Shown here piece after piece: positions 1-8,148 of a DNA stretch of 64,000 bases. Numbering within the stretch: the stretch's first letter is position 1; each line of letters opens with the position of its first letter. The notes beneath the pieces were generated by a model. The model worked only from the letters and a program-made list of their open reading frames with translations, had not been told where the DNA came from and did no database searches. Origin of the DNA: Candidatus Hydrogenedentota bacterium. GTDB lineage: Bacteria > Hydrogenedentota > Hydrogenedentia > Hydrogenedentales > JAEUWI01. The stretch is taken from contig JAHBVV010000015.1 in the NCBI GenBank assembly GCA_019637335.1, forward strand, positions 1-64,000, read 5' to 3'. A program made the position numbers and the translations under genes.

Positions 1-1
1 T

Positions 2-238
2 CCGGACACGTTGTTGTACATTAATCGTAGTGCATCCGTCTTCGAGATTTTTGCCCGATCTCGCTCTGTCGCCTACCTTCAAAGGATCCTTCCTATTTTA
101 GGTTTGGGTTCGAAGGCCGACCTGGAAGAAGTGCTTTTAGCGTTCAAAGAACAGAAGCTTTGGCTGCCTCGCTGGAACGTCAATTCGTTCTCACCTTCAT
201 ACTTGATGGGATTCGATCAATTGGGGTCCACGAAGTAA
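2..238 (+). CDS. Unrecognised ORF entering from the left edge (partial)
   Basis: The frame is open from base 2 to a TAA at 236-238, so this may be the 3' end of a gene that starts outside the window. I do not recognise the roughly 78 residues; they are hydrophobic and basic and show no clear motif. The stretch is visibly more AT-rich than the DNA that follows. It is in the same frame as the toxin remnant just downstream and is separated from it only by the stop codon. It could be a fragment of an inserted sequence that replaced the 5' part of the toxin gene, or it could be non-coding. Confidence 0.3.
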   Translation, partial: PDTLLYINRSASVFEIFARSRSVAYLQRILPILGLGSKADLEEVLLAFKEQKLWLPRWNVNSFSPSYLMGFDQLGSTK

Positions 239-244
239 CGAAGG

Positions 245-322
245 ACCGACGGAGATAAAGGCACGCAGTCCAAAGACATCAAGACCGCACTGCGCCTTGC
301 GAGAAACGTTTCGGAGGAATTT
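245..322 (+). pseudogene. C-terminal remnant of a RelE/HigB-like (HI1419-type) toxin
   Basis: Translation from base 251 gives GDKGTQSKDIKTALRLARNV. This matches the conserved C-terminal signature (GGDK.TQ..DI..A..LA) of addiction-module toxins of the RelE/ParE superfamily. Such toxins are normally about 100 residues, but here only the last 25 or so survive, because an in-frame TAA at 236-238 and unrelated AT-richer sequence precede them. The fragment lies directly before the antitoxin ATG, as in intact modules. The toxin is therefore almost certainly inactive, unless the rest of it lies elsewhere. Confidence 0.6.
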
Positions 323-323
323 C

Positions 324-623
324 ATGCCAAAAACAAAAACAACCCAATACGATGTCGCGGAACACCTCCGCACCCCCGAGGAAATGGCCGCCTATCTCGA
401 GGCTTGCTTCGAAGAGGCCGATGGAGATGCCGCGTTCATCGCCAAGGCCCTGAGCGATATAGCCCGCGCCAAAGGTATGACCCAGGTCGCACACGACGCT
501 GGACTGTCCCGCGAGAGCCTCTACCGGGCGCTGTCCGGGGACCATAGCCCCAGCTTCGACACGATTCTGAAGGTTGTCGAGGCACTGGGACTGAAGCTCC
601 ACGCAGAAGCACCAGAAGACTGA
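324..623 (+). CDS. HI1420-type addiction module antitoxin, HTH protein
   Basis: This is a 99-residue protein. The N-terminal part (KTKTTQYDVAEHLRTPEEMA) is the signature of the probable addiction-module antidote family, in which an N-terminal toxin-binding segment precedes a Cro/C1-type helix-turn-helix (about residues 45-95). The HTH core reads MTQVAHDAGLSRESLYRALS, with a PSFDTILKVVEALG segment after it. The start at 324 follows a GGAGG at 314-318. In this family the toxin gene lies immediately upstream and the antitoxin represses the operon; here only the toxin's C-terminus remains, so this is an orphan antitoxin. It may persist as a regulator or as protection against related toxins (inference). 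Confidence 0.85.
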   Translation: MPKTKTTQYDVAEHLRTPEEMAAYLEACFEEADGDAAFIAKALSDIARAKGMTQVAHDAGLSRESLYRALSGDHSPSFDTILKVVEALGLKLHAEAPED

Positions 624-964
624 ACGCGCCCGATCTCGTATGGAGTATCGATAGTCGCAAGCAGCCGATTGCTCGGTATCGTTGTGCGACGACCTACGGT
701 TCCGCTTGTCCTGCGGACGGTTGCAGCAACTACCTGACGGGCTTCCGGTGCGTGAAGGATGTGAAATAGCCCCAACGCATGTTCCCTTCGCGTCTTCGCG
801 CCTTTGCGTGAATCAAGAGCACTGTCACACAATGGTGTCGCTATGCAAAGCAACCTACTCCAGAACATGTGGAGAAAGCATGTTGCCCCCTCCCGCCCCG
901 CTGTGCCACCATGAGTCTGTCCGGGGGGGACCGGACACCGCTCCCCCCGGGAAAGGAGGCCGCC
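624..964. repeat. Non-coding stretch with an 'ttcgcgtcttcgcgcc' type dispersed repeat
   Basis: No convincing gene is present. Bases 786-816 carry a run of overlapping TTCGCG/CTTTGCGTG words, and a similar block lies at 49890-49925 in this window. The 3' end (950-958) holds the ribosome binding site of the next gene. The rest shows nothing I can assign. Confidence 0.4.
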
Positions 965-2524
965 ATGCGCGCCAAGTCTTTTCTCTCTATTGCCCTGCTC
1001 CTCGCGACTCCCGCGTTGGCCGATCCCTGGCAGGACGCCGATCAGAACGGCGAGCAGGCGCGCCAGGCGTTTCTGGCCTGTTCCCGCTTTGTCGATGGCT
1101 GGCTGCAGCACGCCGACCCGGTTTCGGGGCTGATCCCGCGCAACCTCGCGAAGGACTTCTATTGGAACGCGCGGGACGCGGCGGCGGACAACTATCCGTT
1201 CATGGTGCTGTCGGCGTTTTACACCAACCGCGCGCTTTTCGACGGGCGCATGCACGACATGCTGCGCGCCGAGCAGCGGCTGACGAACCGCGTGGGCGCG
1301 CTGCCAGACGATTTCGTCTTTGCGACCCAGTCCTTCCGGACGGAAGAGCCGGACATGGCCGCGGTCATTTTCGGCGCGAGCGAATACGTGAAGGACGGGC
1401 TCCTGCCACTGAACGAACTCCTCGGGCCGAGTCCGTGGACGGACCGGATGATCGAATTGCTGGACGGCATCTGGGAGCACGCGGAAATCGACACGGAAGT
1501 CGGGAAGCTGCCGTCCACATCGCACGAGGTGTGCGGGGAACTGATGCAGGGCTACGCGCGGGTCTACTGGATGACCGGCGAGGAAAGATACCGCGACCGG
1601 GCGTTCCAACTTGCCGCCTACTTCCTCGATCACCACTCCCCCATCGAGGCGGAAGCGCTGCGCCTCGATGATCACGGCTGTGAGGTGATTGGCGGGCTCT
1701 CCGAGGTGTATTACATCGCCTCGAAGGAAGATGCCGAGCGCCACGCGCGCTGGAAACCCGAGATGCACCGGATCCTCGACCGCATCCTGGAGGTCGGACG
1801 CGATGCGCACGGGCTGCTCTACAACCGCATCGACCCGCGTGACGGGAAAATTCTGGACGAGGACCGCACGGATAACTGGGGCTACAACTACAACGCCTTT
1901 CTGGTCGTCGCGCAGGTCGATGATGCGCCGCGCTTCGAGGAGGCGGTGCGCTTCACGCTGCAGAACCTTATGGCGAACAAAGATTTCCCCTGGGAGGGCG
2001 ACATCGCCGACGGCATCGCGGATTCGCTGGAAGGCGGGCTGAACCTGATGAACCGCCTGCCGGAACCCGCCGCGGCCGAGTGGGCGGACTACATGGCCGT
2101 CCGGCTGCTGGCGAAGCAACGCGACACCGGCGTGGTGGCCGGCTGGCACGGCGACGGCAATTTCGCGCGCACGGCGCTGATGTGGGCGCTGTGGAAGACG
2201 CAAGGTTGCTACCTGGAGCCCTGGCGCAATGATTTGCGTATTGGCGCGGTACCGGATGAAAACGGCGGCCTGTACCTCGCGGTCTCCGCCGACTGGCCCT
2301 GGGAGGGAACGATACGCTTCGATATCCCGCGCCACAGCGAATACTTCGAGATGCCAGACGACTACCCGCGCCTCAATCAGTTTCCCGAATGGTTCACGGT
2401 GGCGGAGGACGCCCAGTATACGGTGGATGGGGCCGCCACGACCGGCGCCGAACTACGCGCCGGTTTGCCGGTGACCGTGGACGGCCAGACGCCGGTGCAT
2501 ATTGCCATCGCGCGCCAGCCATAG
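965..2524 (+). CDS. Secreted protein with a six-hairpin (alpha/alpha) glycosidase-like fold, function unknown
   Basis: This is a 519-residue protein. The ATG at 965 is chosen because AAAGGAGG lies 8 bases upstream and a clean signal peptide follows (hydrophobic residues 5-17, cleavage near ALA-DP). Residues 25-400 are rich in paired helices with aromatic and Trp/Asp motifs such as DNWGYNYNAF and WHGDGNFART. This resembles the (alpha/alpha)6 barrels of unsaturated glucuronyl hydrolases and related glycosidases. The last 100 residues look like a beta-sandwich. The opposite-strand neighbours are a DUF4838 protein and a sulfatase, so a role in periplasmic or extracellular polysaccharide breakdown is likely. 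No specific glycoside hydrolase family or catalytic pair is identified. Confidence 0.8.
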   Translation: MRAKSFLSIALLLATPALADPWQDADQNGEQARQAFLACSRFVDGWLQHADPVSGLIPRNLAKDFYWNARDAAADNYPFMVLSAFYTNRALFDGRMHDMLRAEQRLTNRVGALPDDFVFATQSFRTEEPDMAAVIFGASEYVKDGLLPLNELLGPSPWTDRMIELLDGIWEHAEIDTEVGKLPSTSHEVCGELMQGYARVYWMTGEERYRDRAFQLAAYFLDHHSPIEAEALRLDDHGCEVIGGLSEVYYIASKEDAERHARWKPEMHRILDRILEVGRDAHGLLYNRIDPRDGKILDEDRTDNWGYNYNAFLVVAQVDDAPRFEEAVRFTLQNLMANKDFPWEGDIADGIADSLEGGLNLMNRLPEPAAAEWADYMAVRLLAKQRDTGVVAGWHGDGNFARTALMWALWKTQGCYLEPWRNDLRIGAVPDENGGLYLAVSADWPWEGTIRFDIPRHSEYFEMPDDYPRLNQFPEWFTVAEDAQYTVDGAATTGAELRAGLPVTVDGQTPVHIAIARQP

Positions 2525-2688
2525 GCGTTACAGGGACGGCAGGGACATCAGCGACGGCAGGGACGGAATCGGACAGCGCGCTGTTAACATTGCGTTGGGA
2601 GCCGGATACGTCCCTGTTGTCCCTGTTGTCTCTGCTGTCTCTGAAACCCCAGCCGTCCCTGCTGTGCTGGACAGGCGGGACGCCCGCC
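2525..2688. repeat. Inverted sets of CAGGGAC / GTCCCTG words between convergent genes
   Basis: CAGGGAC occurs at 2531, 2540 and 2558. Its reverse complement GTCCCTG or the variant GTCTCTG occurs at 2610, 2619, 2628, 2637 and 2655, mostly with a 9-base period. A perfect 6-bp stem with a 3-base loop (GGCGGG/CCCGCC, 2674-2688) abuts the stop codon of the minus-strand gene. The two sets could pair into a long imperfect stem between the convergent genes and may act as a bidirectional terminator; that is inference. Confidence 0.6.
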
Positions 2689-4935
2689 CTACTCCTTCAC
2701 GGCGAAGTAGAATCCCCAGCCGCCGCCGATCTGGTCTATCTTGAGCAACACCGTGTTCTTCCCCTTCTTCAGCGGCAGCGTCACGTGCTCATCGCCGGGC
2801 CGCGCGGTGCGGCTGGCTTTGTTCTCGAGGAGCAACGCGCCGTTCAGCCAGAGCTTGATGCCGTCGTTGCTGCCGAGCGCCACTTTCAGCGCGGTATCCT
2901 CCTCGACGATGAATTCGCGGTAGGCGTAGGCGACGCCATCCTCGCTGGGCTGCATGATGCGCGCCAGATCGACGTATCCCGTGCGGCCGGGCTTTAGCGG
3001 TTGCCAGCGGACGGTCTGGCCGCCCACACCGGTGTACGTCTTTTCCAGGGCGATTTCCATCTCCGGCGGATAGGCGGTGTCGAAGCCCGCGCGGTCCTGG
3101 TTGTCGAAGGGGCCGATCACCCGCCAGTCCGTGATGTATTCCGGCGCTTTTTCCACCTCGGCGATGAACGCGGCAATCGTCTCGGCGCCGAATTGTTCGC
3201 CGAACTGCCCGATCTCGTGCTCCGCCATAACGCGCTTGAAGGTCGCCAGGGTCCCGGGCATGGCGTCGCGGCTCAGGTAGTCCGCACCGCCGACCGCGTA
3301 AAACTGGAGTCGCGCGTAGTGGATCGGCAGGTGGGCCAGCTCCACGCGCTTGAGCAGCGCGGGATCGCCCTGGGCCGCATCCAGCGCCTTCGCAAAGTGC
3401 GCGTCGGCGCTATCCAGGAAGGCGGGCGTGAGGTAGGCCATCTGATCGAGGCTCGCGAAGATGCTGAAGCGCATGTCCGCAGGCTTCACGGCTTCGTGCG
3501 CCTCGCGGATGTAAGCCGCAATGTGCGGCGCCGCCGGGCCGTAGACGTTGGTGACAAATTCGTCGATCAGCGCGCGGCCATCCTCGTACGGGTCCCACAT
3601 GAGCTGCGCAAAGATCCACGCGCGCAGCGCGGAGAACTCCCCGCCGCCGTGCGGGCGCACGTTGTTGCCCTGCGCAAAGAGCCCGATGCAGTTGCGCTCG
3701 GCGTAGAAACGCGGGTGCGCAATGACCGATTCCAGATTCGGATAGGGCATCAGGTAGTGGCGGAAGTTGGTGAAGTAATCCCAGATGGTGATGGAGTCCG
3801 TGATTCTGCTCCAGCCTTCGAGCCGCTCCACGAACACCTCGTGGTCGTCGCACTGCCCGATCGGATGCGCCTGGCAATACTCGTAGTGGCACATGCGGAT
3901 CGTGACATTGTCCCGTGGCCGCACGTGCTTCGGCGGAATCTCGGAGTAGACATAGGCCAGGGTCTGGAGCTCCACCCCCGGATGCTTCTCCGCCACCACG
4001 TCCGCGATCTGGTTCACGAAATGCAACAGCGTGCCGGCGTGGCTGCCCTCCGCCTCGTCGATCGCCGCGCAGTTGTCGCACTCGCAGTAGCCGTAACCGT
4101 CGTTCTGGTCGACGGAAAACAAATCGGCCTCGGGATGTTCCGCAATCCACTGAAGCACCCGCTCCGTCGCGATGCGCAGCACATCGGGATTCGTCAGACA
4201 CAGCTGCACCCGGTTGCCCTCGCGCTGCCGCTCGCCGTCCACGAGCGAGAAGTACTCGGGGTGCGCGTCGAAGTACTCCTCCGGCGGAACGAGCTGATTA
4301 AAGGTGTGCACGAAGGGATAGATGACGTAGCGACCGCCTTTTTCCTCAGGAATGGGAACCATCGAGGGGTTGATCCGGTTGAACACCGCAAAATCCACGT
4401 CGTGAACTTCGCGGTACCATGGCTCGCGGTTGACGAAAGCCGGTTTCTGGCGGTCGGGAAGCCCGTCCACCCGCAAGGTCATCATCTCGGGAACCTTCGT
4501 CACGTCGCGCGTGTACCACCGGCATCCAAAATGGTCCCGCAGCAACCCGATCACGCCGTAGAGCGTGCCGCGCGGTGCGCCCCCGGCGATGAGCAGGGCA
4601 TCACCCACCTGTTGGATGATGTACTCCTCCTTGCCGAAGCTGGCGGGGTCCAGATCGCCGATAAGCGATGCGGGCGCGCCGTCAAAACCCACGTAGATGA
4701 CCTTGCCCGCGTCATCCGCCTCGCGTACGAGAGGCAGGCGCGCGCCGCTCATGCGCTCCACGTAGTCCCGGAGCACGGTGGCCGCGTACTGTTCCGGCGC
4801 GCTCGCGGCGGGCGACGAGTAGATCGCGTAGCCGCTCTTGCCGCCGTCCACCAGCACCAGCGGCGCCGAGGCAGCCTGAAGCCCGCCCACACACGCCAGA
4901 AAACACACCACCCCGTACCGTCCCATGCGAAACAT
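2689..4935 (-). CDS. Secreted DUF4838 domain protein (glycosidase-like)
   Basis: This is a 748-residue protein. The ATG at 4935 is preceded by AAGGAG, and a signal peptide follows (hydrophobic core VVCFLACVGGL). The N-terminal 130 residues resemble the small alpha/beta domain found ahead of GH20 and GH67 catalytic domains. The central region carries the Cys-rich signature of DUF4838 (SVDQNDGYGYCECDNCAAID), where the cysteines probably bind metal. The C-terminal 130 residues end in a jelly roll with SNDGIKLWLNG and LKKGKNTVLLKID, as in PA14-like or galactose-binding modules. The family is thought to attack glycans, but I know of no firm substrate. The sulfatase gene ends 71 bases upstream on the same strand, so the two probably form an operon for sulfated or uronic-acid polysaccharides. 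Confidence 0.85.
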   Translation of the reverse strand: MFRMGRYGVVCFLACVGGLQAASAPLVLVDGGKSGYAIYSSPAASAPEQYAATVLRDYVERMSGARLPLVREADDAGKVIYVGFDGAPASLIGDLDPASFGKEEYIIQQVGDALLIAGGAPRGTLYGVIGLLRDHFGCRWYTRDVTKVPEMMTLRVDGLPDRQKPAFVNREPWYREVHDVDFAVFNRINPSMVPIPEEKGGRYVIYPFVHTFNQLVPPEEYFDAHPEYFSLVDGERQREGNRVQLCLTNPDVLRIATERVLQWIAEHPEADLFSVDQNDGYGYCECDNCAAIDEAEGSHAGTLLHFVNQIADVVAEKHPGVELQTLAYVYSEIPPKHVRPRDNVTIRMCHYEYCQAHPIGQCDDHEVFVERLEGWSRITDSITIWDYFTNFRHYLMPYPNLESVIAHPRFYAERNCIGLFAQGNNVRPHGGGEFSALRAWIFAQLMWDPYEDGRALIDEFVTNVYGPAAPHIAAYIREAHEAVKPADMRFSIFASLDQMAYLTPAFLDSADAHFAKALDAAQGDPALLKRVELAHLPIHYARLQFYAVGGADYLSRDAMPGTLATFKRVMAEHEIGQFGEQFGAETIAAFIAEVEKAPEYITDWRVIGPFDNQDRAGFDTAYPPEMEIALEKTYTGVGGQTVRWQPLKPGRTGYVDLARIMQPSEDGVAYAYREFIVEEDTALKVALGSNDGIKLWLNGALLLENKASRTARPGDEHVTLPLKKGKNTVLLKIDQIGGGWGFYFAVKE

Positions 4936-5006
4936 GGCGTCCCGCTCCTTTCCGAGAAAACTTACAGCCCCCAAAAAATAATCGCACCGCGTTCGCGCCG
5001 ACTCCA

Positions 5007-6395
5007 TCAGTCCTTCCGGACGTAGATCTCTCCGATCGGATAGTCCGGCGAGGGCGTCAGGGCCTCGTCCATGTAGGAAAGCAGCTGCCGGACCACTTCC
5101 GGGTGCTTCGCCGCGAGATCGTTGGTCTCGCCGGGGTCCTTCGCCAGGTCGTACAGTTCCAGGGCATTGTCCACGCCGTTGCGGACGCCCTTCCAATCCC
5201 CCGCGCGCACGGCCTGCATGAAGACCTCGCGGCAATGGCCGTAATCCCAGTACAGGTAGGTATGTTGCGCAACCTGCTCCTCGCCGCGCAGGGCGGGCAG
5301 CATCGACAGGCCATCCACGTCCGCGGTTGGCTCCAGGCCGGCCAGTTCGGCCAGGGTCGGCAGGATGTCGTAGTGCGCCCAGATCTGATCGCTCACCCGG
5401 CCCGCGGGCACCTGGCCCGGCCAGTGCGCAATCATGGGCACGCGGATCCCGCCTTCATAGTTCTGGCGCTTGTGCCCGCGAAAGACGCCATTGCTGTCGA
5501 AGAACTCCTCGTCGTGGCTATCCGTGGGATCCGGGCCGTTGTCGCTCGTAAACAGGATCAGGGTGTTACTCTCCAGGCCCAGTTCCTTCACATGCGCGGC
5601 GATACGGCCGACATCGCGATCGAGCATGGTGACCATCGCCGCGAAGTTCTTTTCCGTCTGCGGCCAGTCCCGGTCGCTGTAGGGCGCGTCGGACGGCACG
5701 ATCTGCGATTCCGGCGTGTCCTTCGGGAAGTCGGACCAGTGCGGCAGGGTGTAGGGAAGATACAGGAAGAAGGGATTGTCGCGGTTGGTCTCGATAAACT
5801 CGAGCGCCTTTTCCGTAAATAGATCCTGCGTGTACTGCCCGCGCTTCTCGGCGCGGTTTCCGAAGAGCAACACCACCCGGTCGTTCTCCATCAGGTGATC
5901 CGGATAGTAAAAATGCGCCTGGTCCTGGTCCAGGTGGCCGTAGAAGTAGTCGAAACCCTGCAGGTGGGCCATGCCCCACGAACCCGGGTTGCCCAGGCTC
6001 CACTTGCCGATCGCGGCCGTGGCGTACCCCGCCTGTTTCAGCACCTCCGCCACCGTCACGTCGTCCGGCCGCAGAAAAACATAGTGCGGGATGTTGTCGC
6101 GGACCCGATTGTTCCCGTTGTGCATCCCGGTCATGATCGACGAACGGCTCGGCGCGCATACCGATGCGCCGGCGTAGCACTGGGTGAAGCGCGTGCCCTC
6201 CGCCGCGAGCCGGTCGAGGTGCGGCGTCTGGATCACTTTCTGGCCGTAGCTCCCCAGATCGCCGTAGCCCAGGTCGTCCGCCATAATCAGGATGATATTG
6301 GGCCGGGCGCCGGGCCCCGGGAAGGACGCCGCTTCGGCCAGGGCCGCGGGCAAGATCGCCGCCAGGACAACGGGCAACATCAAACAGGAACGCAT
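5007..6395 (-). CDS. Secreted family S1 (arylsulfatase-type) sulfatase
   Basis: This is a 462-residue protein with a signal peptide (residues 1-22). Typical S1 motifs are present: NIILIMADDLGYGDLGSYG supplies the metal-binding Asp pair (D40, D41), and C80-A-P-S-R with SSIMTG is the CxPSR site where Cys becomes formylglycine. Further family motifs are IGKWSLG, TSDNGPD and the C-terminal LYDLAKDPGETNDLA. It hydrolyses sulfate esters, probably on a polysaccharide, in the periplasm or outside the cell, and needs a formylglycine-generating enzyme that is not in this window. It sits upstream of the DUF4838 gene on the same strand. It is divergent from the methyltransferase, with about 145 bases between the two starts. 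Confidence 0.95.
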   Translation of the reverse strand: MRSCLMLPVVLAAILPAALAEAASFPGPGARPNIILIMADDLGYGDLGSYGQKVIQTPHLDRLAAEGTRFTQCYAGASVCAPSRSSIMTGMHNGNNRVRDNIPHYVFLRPDDVTVAEVLKQAGYATAAIGKWSLGNPGSWGMAHLQGFDYFYGHLDQDQAHFYYPDHLMENDRVVLLFGNRAEKRGQYTQDLFTEKALEFIETNRDNPFFLYLPYTLPHWSDFPKDTPESQIVPSDAPYSDRDWPQTEKNFAAMVTMLDRDVGRIAAHVKELGLESNTLILFTSDNGPDPTDSHDEEFFDSNGVFRGHKRQNYEGGIRVPMIAHWPGQVPAGRVSDQIWAHYDILPTLAELAGLEPTADVDGLSMLPALRGEEQVAQHTYLYWDYGHCREVFMQAVRAGDWKGVRNGVDNALELYDLAKDPGETNDLAAKHPEVVRQLLSYMDEALTPSPDYPIGEIYVRKD

Positions 6396-6539
6396 GACAC
6401 ATCCTCCCGGATTGCGGTTCGTTAATCTCGGGAGTATGGCAGTGGCGGGCGGCGCCGGTCAACGGGCGAATCGCCTGCTTGTCACGCGCGGGCGTTGGTG
6501 TTACCATGCCCGCATCTACCCCCAACCACCCACGACCGG

Positions 6540-8048
6540 ATGCGCGCCGCCATGGATCACATCGAACTGCTTGCCAGCCCGTCCGTTGCATCCGCCGTGC
6601 GGCTGGGCGATCCCTGGGAGACGTGGAACCTGGTGGTGGAGTCTGTCTCGGGCCCGCCGGATCCCCACGTGGTGTTTCAGCGCGCCGATAGCGCGCGGCC
6701 GGGCAACCTCGTCCAGCGCTGCGCCACGCCCCGCCTCGATCCGTACGACCGCTTCGTTGTGGCGGTGGAGTTGCGCGCATCGGGCGGGGGCGCGGCGGGC
6801 CTCAATGTCTACCTCCACCCCGACGCGGCGGAGGAGGCCCCGCACCAGGTGTTTCAGTTGGCCCACCCGGGCGACGGTGACTGGCATGTGCTCACCCGGG
6901 AGATTCCCATCCCCGAGCCCCGGCCCGATCACGTGCGGCTGATGATTGTGCTGCGCGCCGGCGAGGCGCCGATCGCCGTCCGAACGCTTTCACTGCGGCG
7001 CGAGCGCGCGGCCACCGCACCCGCTCCCGATCTCGACGCGCTGCACATTACGCCCGCGTACCATGCGGCGGTGCGCGATTTGGTTGACCGGCACCCCGCC
7101 TCGGGCGACCCGGTCTTCCGCGATCATTTGTTCCGATCATTGATCGGCGGCAACCGCAAGGGCATCCGCACGGTTCAGGCGATCGCCGACCGCCTGCGCG
7201 GCGCGGGCAAGAACATCGCGGGCGGGCGATTTCTGGATCTCGGGTGCGGCACGGGCGGCGCGCTGGTTGGCGCGCGCAGGCTCGGGGCGGCGTGGTGCGA
7301 GGGCTGGGAGATCAACGCGGAAAAAAGGGCGCTGGCGCGGCTCAACCTCTCCAGCCTCTTCGGCGAGGATGCGGTGACCGCGGTCCGCGACATGAATATG
7401 GAAGATACCGACGCTACCGCGCCGCCGTTCGAGCCGTATGGTCTGGTGTTCTGCGAAGAGGTACTGGAGCATGTAAAGGACCTTGATGCGGCCCTGGCCA
7501 CGCTGGCGCGGTGTATCGATCCCGATTGTGGCGCCGCCCACGTCACCATTCCCGCCGGGTACGCCCTGGCGCACGTGCTGCGGGATCCGCACTTGCAGCT
7601 GTTCGGCATCACGCTGTTGGATCGTTTCGAGGCGCAGCCCATCGCAACCGCGCTGAAGAACCACACGCACTACGCCGCGATGATGGGCGCGTACCACCCC
7701 TGGAGCGTCTATCTCGCGATCTTCGCGCGCCACGGGCTCGCCTGCATACCGGTCGAGCCGCCGGACGTGTCCAACCGCGCGATCCGGGCCGCCGCGAACC
7801 AACTCGCGGAGATCCGGAAGCAACGGGAGGCGCTTGTGGACGCGTGGAGCGCCAGGGTGGACAGCGCAACCATCGCGCTCGTTGCGGAACGGGTGGACGG
7901 CTACGTGGCGGGCGCGGAAACCGCCCTCGAACAGGCCCGCGCCGCCGCGAGCGACGCCCCGGAGCGCCGGCAGTTCGTCGAGGACTACGCGACCTCCCAC
8001 ATCGATCTAATCGTCGCTCCGGCGGGAAGCCCCGTGCTGGCGCGATGA
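6540..8048 (+). CDS. Class I SAM-dependent methyltransferase with an N-terminal beta-rich domain
   Basis: This is a 502-residue protein. Residues 1-150 are beta-rich and unlike methyltransferases (RADSARPGNLVQRC, LRASGGGAAGLNVYLHP), perhaps a carbohydrate-binding-like sandwich. From about residue 220 a Rossmann methyltransferase begins: FLDLGCGTGGALVGA is motif I, CEGWEIN holds the acidic residue after strand 2, and YGLVFCEEVLEHVKD is the motif IV region typical of Methyltransf_11/23 enzymes. The C-terminal 130 residues are helical. No signal peptide is seen. The start is uncertain: ATG at 6540 and ATG at 6552 are both possible and neither has a strong ribosome binding site. The substrate is unknown. 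Confidence 0.8.
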   Translation: MRAAMDHIELLASPSVASAVRLGDPWETWNLVVESVSGPPDPHVVFQRADSARPGNLVQRCATPRLDPYDRFVVAVELRASGGGAAGLNVYLHPDAAEEAPHQVFQLAHPGDGDWHVLTREIPIPEPRPDHVRLMIVLRAGEAPIAVRTLSLRRERAATAPAPDLDALHITPAYHAAVRDLVDRHPASGDPVFRDHLFRSLIGGNRKGIRTVQAIADRLRGAGKNIAGGRFLDLGCGTGGALVGARRLGAAWCEGWEINAEKRALARLNLSSLFGEDAVTAVRDMNMEDTDATAPPFEPYGLVFCEEVLEHVKDLDAALATLARCIDPDCGAAHVTIPAGYALAHVLRDPHLQLFGITLLDRFEAQPIATALKNHTHYAAMMGAYHPWSVYLAIFARHGLACIPVEPPDVSNRAIRAAANQLAEIRKQREALVDAWSARVDSATIALVAERVDGYVAGAETALEQARAAASDAPERRQFVEDYATSHIDLIVAPAGSPVLAR

Positions 8049-8148
8049 TATGACGCGGTTTGGCGCGGCCGGCTGGCGGCGTTGGACCGCTCCAGTCCAT
8101 AATACGGGCATATTCGCCATTTCCCGCCGAACCTGAGGGTTGTTTCCC

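Noticed and set aside
521-2335. 604-residue minus-strand open frame opposite the six-hairpin gene
   Set aside because: The protein is Arg/Val/Leu low-complexity without domains, typical of a shadow frame in GC-rich DNA; the plus-strand gene has a ribosome binding site and signal peptide.
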